Source: an uncultured Syntrophomonadaceae bacterium (GTDB taxonomy: Bacteria > Bacillota > Syntrophomonadia > Syntrophomonadales > Syntrophomonadaceae). From it: a DNA stretch of 5,072 bases. Below, one piece after another: positions 1 through 4,532 of this stretch. The DNA is taken from the NCBI GenBank assembly GCA_944391275.1, contig CALXSZ010000193.1, positions 1 through 5,072 on the forward strand, read 5' to 3'. Numbering within the stretch: position 1 is the stretch's first letter; each line of letters opens with the position of its first letter. The notes under the pieces are model-generated. The model was given only the letters and a program-made list of their open reading frames with translations, did no database searches and had not been told where the DNA came from. The position numbers were made by a program, and so were the translations under genes.

Positions 1-1602
1 AAAATCATCGGTCGTTCCCGTTTTCCCAGCGACTTCTCGTCCAATCGTCGCTTTCAGATGAGCACCGGTCCCTGGAGAAATCATAACGCTTTTTAATAAA
101 TACGTCACAACATAAGCTACTTTTTGATCAATGACTTGGTGTGTCTGCGGTTGATGCTCCTCTAAAACATTTCCATTCTGATCCACGACTTTTACAATCA
201 AAGTCGGTTCCGCATAGATTCCACCGCTGGCAAAAACGCTGTAACCCGCAGCCATTTCCATCGGACTGCTTTCGACCGATCCCAATGCACCGGACAAGAC
301 CGGACGTGTTTCTTCAAACCCAAACGCCTTGATATAAGGCGCACTCTTTTGCGGATCCAACAAGGAATGTAGATAAACAGCTACCACATTATCTGATCGC
401 ATAACCGCCTCTCGAATTGTCATCAAGCGATTATGATAGGGAATATCGCCATAATCTTCGGGAGTATAAATCTGTCCATCTTCCAAGGTATAACTACGCT
501 TGACGCATTGGATTTGATCCGCCTGTGTAAAGCCCTGTTCAATGGCTAAAGAATAAATAAACGGCTTGTACGTAGACCCCGGTTGTCTTTTCGCATAGAC
601 TCGATTATACGCAGAAGATCGATAATCTCTCCCACCGACCATCGCTCGAATATACCCTGTTCCCGGCTCCATCGCAACAAGCGCTACTTGTAAATCCGAG
701 TCATAATTCTGCATATTTTCCTGAACAGCCCGGTTCGCCGCACGTTGCATCGTAAGATCCAATGTTGTATAAATTTGGAGTCCGCCTTGATAAATACGTT
801 CCCGCCCATATTTCTCTATCAGAGCTTCCCGGATTTGGTCCATGGCCCAAGGCGCATCGCCCGACAAACTTGCAGACATCTGATAATTTAGAGGCGTTTG
901 TTGAGCCTGTTCTTTTTCTTCCGCAGTAATCATTTCGGCTTGATACATACTTTCCAAAACTTCTTTTTGCCGATTTTCCGCCTGTTCAGGATGAATATAG
1001 GGATCATAATAGCTGGGAGATTGCAACAGTCCAGCCAGTAGAGCTGCTTCCGGAAGAGTTAAATCTTTGGCGCTCTTAGCAAAATACGTATGAGCCGCCG
1101 TTTCAACGCCATATGCGCCATGTCCAAAATAGGCGGCATTACAATACATCGTGAGAATCTCATCTTTGGAGTATTTTCTTTCCATCTGTAAGGCATAGAC
1201 CATATCGAGAATCTTTCGCTTAAAAGTTTGTTCATTACTTAAAAAAAGCATCTTAGCGGTTTGCTGTGTGATGGTACTGCCCCCTTCCACGATTTTTCCG
1301 TTCAAAATATTTTTTGTCGCCGCTCGCAAGATTCCAATAGGATCAATGCCATGATGCTTATAAAAACGCCGGTCTTCTATGGCTACAACCGCTTGGACAA
1401 AAGCATCCGCTATCTCTGCTCGGGAAATAGTTTGATCGTTTCGTTCGGAAAGGGCTTGTATGACTTGTCCGTTTGCATCGTAAACCATTGAAAGCTCCGG
1501 CGTCTGCATAACCGGAAGCTTCCATATATGAATAGCTGCATGAAAAATTCCTACCGGTAGCAAAAGTCCAATCAACAAAGTTATAACGTTCGTGCGACGC
1601 AT
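1..1602 (-). CDS. Class A penicillin-binding protein (transglycosylase/transpeptidase), 3'-truncated by the window edge
   Basis: This is a bifunctional peptidoglycan synthase that polymerises lipid II into glycan strands and cross-links the peptides on the outer face of the membrane. The window holds 534 codons and no stop; the C-terminus lies to the left. A short basic N-terminus (MRRT) is followed by one membrane anchor at about residues 5-27. The glycosyltransferase domain shows EDRRFY with catalytic Glu76, GGSTITQQ at 107-114, and the RKxxE-type motif at 129-133, where the usual Glu is Asp133. The transpeptidase domain shows PGSTYKP with nucleophile Ser343 and Lys346, SDN at 403-405, and KTGT at 527-530. 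ATG 1602 is chosen because it directly precedes the anchor and an in-frame stop lies upstream with no ATG between. An AAAGGAA ribosome site sits about 11 nt upstream, slightly far. The gene is divergent from corA, and its family assignment is secure. The exact PBP subtype is not assigned. Confidence 0.96.
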   Translation of the reverse strand, partial: MRRTNVITLLIGLLLPVGIFHAAIHIWKLPVMQTPELSMVYDANGQVIQALSERNDQTISRAEIADAFVQAVVAIEDRRFYKHHGIDPIGILRAATKNILNGKIVEGGSTITQQTAKMLFLSNEQTFKRKILDMVYALQMERKYSKDEILTMYCNAAYFGHGAYGVETAAHTYFAKSAKDLTLPEAALLAGLLQSPSYYDPYIHPEQAENRQKEVLESMYQAEMITAEEKEQAQQTPLNYQMSASLSGDAPWAMDQIREALIEKYGRERIYQGGLQIYTTLDLTMQRAANRAVQENMQNYDSDLQVALVAMEPGTGYIRAMVGGRDYRSSAYNRVYAKRQPGSTYKPFIYSLAIEQGFTQADQIQCVKRSYTLEDGQIYTPEDYGDIPYHNRLMTIREAVMRSDNVVAVYLHSLLDPQKSAPYIKAFGFEETRPVLSGALGSVESSPMEMAAGYSVFASGGIYAEPTLIVKVVDQNGNVLEEHQPQTHQVIDQKVAYVVTYLLKSVMISPGTGAHLKATIGREVAGKTGTTDDF

Positions 1603-1664
1603 ATAGAGAAAAATTCCTTTCCGTTCACTCTTTATCTCTTTTTATCTTACCCCGCGTTTGGATG

Positions 1665-1692
1665 TTTATCCTATTTCACTTTGTAAAACCAA
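1665..1692 (-). promoter_or_regulatory. Weak candidate promoter for the PBP gene
   Basis: On the minus strand TTGGTT (1687-1692) lies 16 nt from GATAAA (1665-1670), a partial match to the sigma-A boxes, about 60 nt before the PBP start. The surrounding stretch 1670-1750 is AT-rich, so chance matches are likely. No better pair was found on this strand. Confidence 0.25.
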
Positions 1693-1755
1693 GATTTTTT
1701 ATAAATTAAACAAAAATTATTTGTTCTTTTTTCTCATTTCGTCTTTTTACAATGG

Positions 1756-1785
1756 TTGACAAATTGCCCTCCATAAACGTATAGT
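1756..1785 (+). promoter_or_regulatory. Sigma-A type promoter of the corA leader
   Basis: A perfect TTGACA -35 box (1756-1761) is followed by 18 nt and TATAGT (1780-1785), five of six matches to the -10 consensus. Transcription should start near 1792. This leaves an untranslated leader of about 250 nt before the corA GTG start, unusually long, and it contains two short ORFs with ribosome sites. Confidence 0.75.
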
Positions 1786-1806
1786 AAGGAAGGAAAGGAA
1801 GGAGTT

Positions 1807-1829
1807 GGCGATGTTTCTTATCTGTCGCC
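1807..1829 (+). other. RNA hairpin over the first leader ORF start
   Basis: GGCGATG (1807-1813) can pair with TGTCGCC (1823-1829), five Watson-Crick pairs plus two G-U pairs, around a 9-nt loop. The stem contains the ATG at 1811 and lies just after a purine-rich Shine-Dalgarno run. It could modulate initiation on the 7-codon ORF. Its role is inference. Confidence 0.4.
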
Positions 1830-1834
1830 TGTAA
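1811..1834 (+). CDS. Possible 7-codon leader peptide MFLICRL
   Basis: A very short ORF, ATG to TAA, encodes MFLICRL. It is preceded by AAGGAAGGAG (1795-1804) with 6 nt spacing, the best-placed Shine-Dalgarno of the leader, and lies only about 20 nt after the predicted transcription start. A ribosome would therefore load on the corA leader immediately. The peptide resembles no family I know. Either it is a regulatory leader ORF, or the purine run has another purpose such as transcript protection. The ORF is too short for codon statistics, so translation is plausible but unproven. Confidence 0.3.
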   Translation: MFLICRL

Positions 1835-1922
1835 TCAAAGCATAATTTTTCCCAGAAACGGAAAAGATCATTTTGTATGATTGTCTTCCTATTTTAAAAA
1901 TTTTGAAGGTGGTGGTTATTTC

Positions 1923-2012
1923 ATGGAACCTGTACCGGATCCAAGTCGATCGTATTTTTTTATTCAACAACATTCTGGGGAGGGCCATCGTAACCACGGA
2001 GAATTCCTTTGA
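1923..2012 (+). CDS. Candidate Mg2+-sensing leader peptide upstream of corA (MgtL-like start MEPVPDPS)
   Basis: This 29-codon ORF begins ATG GAA CCT GTA CCG GAT CCA (MEPVPDP), continues SRSYFFIQQ and ends in a His/Gly-rich tail before TGA at 2010-2012. An AAGGTGG ribosome site (1906-1912) lies about 10 nt before the ATG. The alternation of proline with acidic residues right after Met matches the start of enterobacterial MgtL (MEPDPTPLP, from memory). In MgtL such a sequence destabilises the translating ribosome when Mg2+ is low, and so controls a downstream Mg2+ transporter. Here the next gene is a CorA transporter. The TGA overlaps TTG 2009-2011, a candidate corA start, so translational coupling is possible. 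The downstream half is not MgtL-like, so this would be convergence or only a shared principle. Translation and function are unproven. Confidence 0.5.
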   Translation: MEPVPDPSRSYFFIQQHSGEGHRNHGEFL

Positions 2013-2033
2013 CGTGCCCTCAGGACAGGGGGG
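1980..2033 (+). promoter_or_regulatory. Alternative RNA pairings controlling the corA ribosome site (candidate)
   Basis: CCCT (2017-2020) can pair with AGGG (2027-2030) around a 6-nt loop, masking the G-rich corA Shine-Dalgarno (2027-2033). Alternatively GAGGGC (1980-1985), inside the leader ORF, is a perfect complement of GCCCTC (2016-2021), which would release the Shine-Dalgarno. The two pairings share 2017-2020 and exclude each other. A ribosome on the end of the leader ORF would occupy part of this region. The pairings are seen; the switch is inferred. Confidence 0.35.
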
Positions 2034-2041
2034 AAAGCGTT

Positions 2042-3016
2042 GTGATCAAAACCTATCTGTACAACCATGACGAGAATTTAATGTATCACGATATTGATTT
2101 ATTGGAAAAAGATGATTTATTAAGTAATCCAAACAATTTACTCTGGATTGACATGTATAATTGTACAGAATATGAATTAAATTACATTGGAAACATTTTC
2201 GACTTCCATCCGTTAGCTTTGGAAGATTGCCTTCAGCAGAGTCCACGGGCGAAGGTGGATGAATATGATGATTATCATTTTTTTGTTTTTCATGCAATTC
2301 GTTACGACGAAGACGCTACGGAAGATGAAATTACCAGTATCGAGTTGGACGTTTTTTTGGGAAGTAATTATATCGTAACCATTCATACCGTTCCACTTGC
2401 CGCTGTCGGTACCATTGCGCGCGTTTGCCGTAGCAGCGTCCGCTATATGGAACACGGCGCGGAACATTTGCTTTATAATATTGTCGATACCATTGTAGAC
2501 GAATCTTTTCCCATATTAGAAAGCATCGGAGAACGGATCGATGACGTCGAAGATAATATTTTTGTTTATCACGGGACGGAAGTTACAGAGGAAATTCTCG
2601 CTTTGAAACAAACGTTGATTTTAATTCGTAAAGTTTTAATTCCTCAACGTAACATTTTTTCCAATATCCGAGGTCGTTATTCTTTCTTTATTCAAGATGA
2701 TAACGTTCCATATTTTCTGGATCTGGCAGACCATTTAAATAGCTTATTGGATACGGTGAATACGTATCGAGATCTAATAAATAGTGCATTTGAAACGTAT
2801 CACTCGGTCATTTCCGGACGGACCAGCGAAATAATTACAATTCTGACGGTTATTTCAATTATTATGATGCCTTTAACCGTAATCACAGGTTTTTTCGGTA
2901 TGAACGTTCTGATTCCGGGGCAAAGTTATCCTCACATCGTTTGGGTAATTCTACTAAGTATGTTGGGTTTGGCGGCAGGGATGCTTTTGTATTTCCGGCA
3001 TCGTAAATGGATTTAA
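2042..3016 (+). CDS. corA: CorA-family divalent cation (Mg2+/Co2+/Ni2+) transporter
   Basis: This is a pentameric inner-membrane channel that takes up Mg2+, with Co2+/Ni2+ as possible substrates. Counting from GTG 2042 it has 324 residues, normal for the family. A large acidic cytoplasmic domain includes the CorA signature HPLALEDCLQ (56-65), and a helical stretch full of coiled-coil-like heptads leads to TM1 (about 262-284). The GMN selectivity motif is at 286-288, TM2 at about 298-318, and the basic tail RHRKWI ends the protein. The usual MPE loop after GMN is absent, replaced by VLIPGQSYP. The GTG start is preferred because VIKTYLYN is a typical CorA N-terminus and an AGGGGGG ribosome site lies 8 nt upstream. 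TTG 2009, with GGAG 7 nt upstream and coupled to the leader stop, would add 11 atypical residues. A long leader with short ORFs suggests post-transcriptional control. Family call is firm; the metal is not proven. Confidence 0.93.
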   Translation: MIKTYLYNHDENLMYHDIDLLEKDDLLSNPNNLLWIDMYNCTEYELNYIGNIFDFHPLALEDCLQQSPRAKVDEYDDYHFFVFHAIRYDEDATEDEITSIELDVFLGSNYIVTIHTVPLAAVGTIARVCRSSVRYMEHGAEHLLYNIVDTIVDESFPILESIGERIDDVEDNIFVYHGTEVTEEILALKQTLILIRKVLIPQRNIFSNIRGRYSFFIQDDNVPYFLDLADHLNSLLDTVNTYRDLINSAFETYHSVISGRTSEIITILTVISIIMMPLTVITGFFGMNVLIPGQSYPHIVWVILLSMLGLAAGMLLYFRHRKWI

Positions 3017-3049
3017 AAAAAAGGGGATCGGTCTTCGATCCCCTTTTTT
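3017..3049. terminator. Bidirectional intrinsic terminator between corA and the ZIP gene
   Basis: GGGGATCG (3023-3030) pairs perfectly with CGATCCCC (3036-3043) around the loop GTCTT, and is flanked by six A on the left and six T on the right. It starts directly after the corA stop. The A/T flanks make it work in either direction, which suits the two convergent genes. Confidence 0.92.
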
Positions 3050-3085
3050 GATTTTTTACCCAATGCGCGACATAGTCTTAATGGA

Positions 3086-3874
3086 TTACCCTAATGCGAC
3101 GTCTAAAAACATCATAAGTGCAAATCCCAACGCTGTTCCGATCGTCCCAATATTGCTATGTTCGCCAGCTTGTGACTCTGGAATCAATTCTTCTACCACG
3201 ACATAAATCATTGCTCCTGCTGCAAAAGATAATATATATGGTAAAATAGAGGTAACGGTAGAAGCAAACAAAATGGTCAACACGGCTCCAATCGGTTCTA
3301 CTACTCCCGATAAAAAACCATAACGAAACGCTCTTTTTTTACTAATCCCCGTTCCCAACAACGGCATGGATACTAGCGCTCCTTCCGGGAAATTTTGAAT
3401 CGCAATCCCAATTGCTAAAGCAAAAGCTCCTGCAGTAGTAATAACATCGCCGCCTGAAAGCATTCCATAAAATACCACGCCTACTGCCATTCCTTCCGGA
3501 ATATTATGCAACGTTACAGCTAATACCATCATCATAGACTTTCTAAGGCGACTGGGCCTGCCTTCTGGCGTCTGAGAATGTACATGTAAATGTGGAATAA
3601 ATGTATCTAACACCAACAAGAACGTTACGCCGGCTAAGAAACCTATAACCGTCGGCACCCAAACAACCCCGCCAGACTGTTCAACAAAATCCATAGCGGG
3701 TATGAGTAAAGACCAAATAGAAGCCGCAATCATCACACCAGCCGCAAAACCCAGCAACAATTTTTGCCCTCGGGATTTGATCTCCTCTTGTAAAAAAAAG
3801 ACCATGCCCGCTCCCAGAATTGTTCCCAGAAATGGAATACTGATTCCAATGATCACTTTAAATAGGTCATTCAT
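3086..3874 (-). CDS. ZIP-family metal transporter (ZupT/GufA-like)
   Basis: This membrane permease imports divalent transition metals, most often Zn2+ and in relatives Fe2+, Mn2+ or others. The 262 residues are the usual length for bacterial ZIPs and are almost wholly hydrophobic, with about eight membrane helices. The binuclear metal-site motifs are present: HNIPEG (123-128, TM4), QNFPEG (160-165, TM5), VVEP with Glu193, and EELIPES (228-234). A short His-rich loop HLHVH (95-99) between TM3 and TM4 probably helps metal delivery. The ATG is preceded by GGAGGGG (3879-3885) at 4 nt, an ideal site. The gene runs convergent to corA and divergent from the HMA gene, and appears to be a single-gene transcript ending at the 3017-3049 hairpin. 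Family is secure; substrate cannot be read from sequence, so no symbol is given. Confidence 0.95.
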   Translation of the reverse strand: MNDLFKVIIGISIPFLGTILGAGMVFFLQEEIKSRGQKLLLGFAAGVMIAASIWSLLIPAMDFVEQSGGVVWVPTVIGFLAGVTFLLVLDTFIPHLHVHSQTPEGRPSRLRKSMMMVLAVTLHNIPEGMAVGVVFYGMLSGGDVITTAGAFALAIGIAIQNFPEGALVSMPLLGTGISKKRAFRYGFLSGVVEPIGAVLTILFASTVTSILPYILSFAAGAMIYVVVEELIPESQAGEHSNIGTIGTALGFALMMFLDVALG

Positions 3875-3904
3875 ATTTCCCCTCCAAATTCGTTTCTTTT
3901 CCCC

Positions 3905-3932
3905 AATGTACTTTTAAATTAACATAGTTCAA
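3905..3932 (-). promoter_or_regulatory. Candidate promoter of the ZIP gene
   Basis: On the minus strand TTGAAC (3927-3932) is followed by 16 nt and TACATT (3905-3910). The -35 is close to consensus and the -10 matches four of six positions. The start would fall near 3898, giving a leader of about 24 nt containing the ribosome site. I recognise no Zur or Fur box over it. Confidence 0.4.
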
Positions 3933-3968
3933 GGATGATTTCAATCCAACAAAAGATCACGATATCGA

Positions 3969-3997
3969 TTGACACATCCAGTTAGATGTATTAAACT
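3969..3997 (+). promoter_or_regulatory. Promoter of the HMA-DUF3793 operon
   Basis: A perfect TTGACA (3969-3974) is followed by 17 nt and TAAACT (3992-3997), four of six -10 matches. The start would be near 4004, leaving a leader of about 125 nt before the HMA gene. The -10 box is embedded in inverted repeats, so this promoter is probably repressor-controlled. Confidence 0.6.
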
Positions 3998-4008
3998 ACA
4001 TAGTAGTT
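3994..4008. promoter_or_regulatory. Perfect 15-bp palindrome over the -10 box, probable operator
   Basis: AACTAC-ATA-GTAGTT is a perfect inverted repeat with 6-bp arms and a 3-bp centre, covering the end of the -10 box and the expected transcription start. A second overlapping repeat, ATGTA (3986-3990) with TACAT (3997-4001), lies partly in the spacer. Position and symmetry fit a dimeric repressor. The half-site TAC...GTA recalls BlaI/CopY operators, but the spacing differs by one base, so the regulator is unassigned. Confidence 0.5.
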
Positions 4009-4129
4009 CGTCTTCTTTAACGGAAAAGGAATGTTGATTCATCAGTTGGTTTATTCTTTTACATCGTGATAACCAGACGAAAAATTAATTTGTTCACTTC
4101 ATAGTTATCCTATAACAAAGGAGGGAAAG

Positions 4130-4387
4130 ATGTGCATGGTGAAAATCACTTTATTCATCGAAGGAATGTCCTGCAATATGTGTGAAGCGCATATCAATGA
4201 TCTGATACGAAAAAACTTCACAGTGAAAAAGGTAAATTCTTCCCATCGAAAAGGGAAAACCGAAATAATTGCGGAAAATGAAATTGATGAAACATCCCTG
4301 CGTCAAACTCTTGCCTCAATCGGCTATACTGTGCTGAATATAGAAGAAGAGGTCTACGAAAAAAAACGATTTCATCTATTTTCATAG
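4130..4387 (+). CDS. Small heavy-metal-associated (HMA) domain protein, CopZ-like fold
   Basis: This 85-residue cytoplasmic protein is a single HMA domain of the ferredoxin-like beta-alpha-beta-beta-alpha-beta type. The metal loop is GMSCNMC (12-18), with Cys15 and Cys18 as expected ligands for Cu+ or another soft metal. It continues EAHINDLIRKN, a helix I know from a clostridial HMA subgroup rather than classical CopZ. The second half closes with IGYTVLN, followed by a charged tail VYEKKRFHLF. ATG 4130 follows AGGAGG (4119-4124) by 5 nt. ATG 4136 (MVKITLF) is an alternative at 11 nt and gives a more typical N-terminus. No P-type ATPase or CopY/CsoR gene is visible beside it, so its partner is unknown. 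It is the first gene of an operon with the DUF3793 gene. The fold is confident, metal and role are not. Confidence 0.88.
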   Translation: MCMVKITLFIEGMSCNMCEAHINDLIRKNFTVKKVNSSHRKGKTEIIAENEIDETSLRQTLASIGYTVLNIEEEVYEKKRFHLFS

Positions 4388-4401
4388 AGAGGTTGCCACT
4401 A

Positions 4402-4422
4402 TTCGCGTCCGATGGGCGCGAA
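4402..4422 (+). other. Stable GC-rich hairpin between the HMA and DUF3793 genes
   Basis: TTCGCGTCC (4402-4410) pairs with GGGCGCGAA (4414-4422), with one T-G pair and a 3-nt loop, 15 bases after the HMA stop. It is followed by AAAAAATAGC rather than a T-run, so it is not a standard terminator. It may be a processing or 3'-end protecting stem that lowers downstream expression. A weaker stem, GTTAG (4437-4441) with CTAAC (4447-4451), follows. No promoter was recognised in this 138-bp gap. Confidence 0.5.
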
Positions 4423-4478
4423 AAAATAGCTTTTCGGTTAGTTTTATCTAACTCTTTGTAGGAAAGGAGTTTGTGTCC

Positions 4479-4532
4479 TTGCGTTTTTATTTCCGTCAAC
4501 CAATCTCATCCACATGGAGGGGATTATGCTAG
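4479..4532 (+). CDS. Possible 17-codon leader ORF overlapping the DUF3793 start
   Basis: TTG 4479 opens a 17-codon frame (start residues MRFYFRQPIS) that stops at TAG 4530-4532, four bases into the DUF3793 gene, whose ATG at 4526 lies inside it in another frame. An AAGGAG site (4464-4469) lies 9 nt upstream, and nothing else nearby would use it. Such an overlap would couple translation of the two frames. No similarity is recognised, and the TTG start makes it tentative. Confidence 0.25.
   Translation: MRFYFRQPISSTWRGLC

Noticed and set aside
1786..2041. M-box or other known Mg2+ riboswitch in the corA leader
   Set aside because: The length would fit, but I could not find the conserved M-box stems and loops; the leader is better described by short ORFs and local hairpins. 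A covariance-model scan would settle it.
1873..2070. 65-codon plus-strand ORF across the corA leader
   Set aside because: It starts at a TTG with no ribosome site, overlaps both the 29-codon ORF and corA in another frame, and its product resembles nothing.
3960..3967. CGATATCG palindrome as a Zur box for the ZIP gene
   Set aside because: It is only 8 bp, lacks the flanking symmetry of the TCGTAAT-type Zur site, and such short palindromes occur by chance.
3994..4008. CopY/BlaI operator (TACAnnTGTA)
   Set aside because: The half-sites TAC and GTA are separated by 3 bases here rather than 4, so the consensus is not met; it is kept as an unassigned operator.
4090..4116. Second promoter TTGTTC / TATAAC just before the HMA gene
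   Set aside because: The spacer is only 15 nt and the start would fall inside or after the ribosome site; TTGACA/TAAACT upstream is better.
4402..4451. Intrinsic terminator after the HMA gene
   Set aside because: The strong stem is followed by A-residues and the weaker stem by only TCTTTG; neither has the T-run expected on the plus strand.
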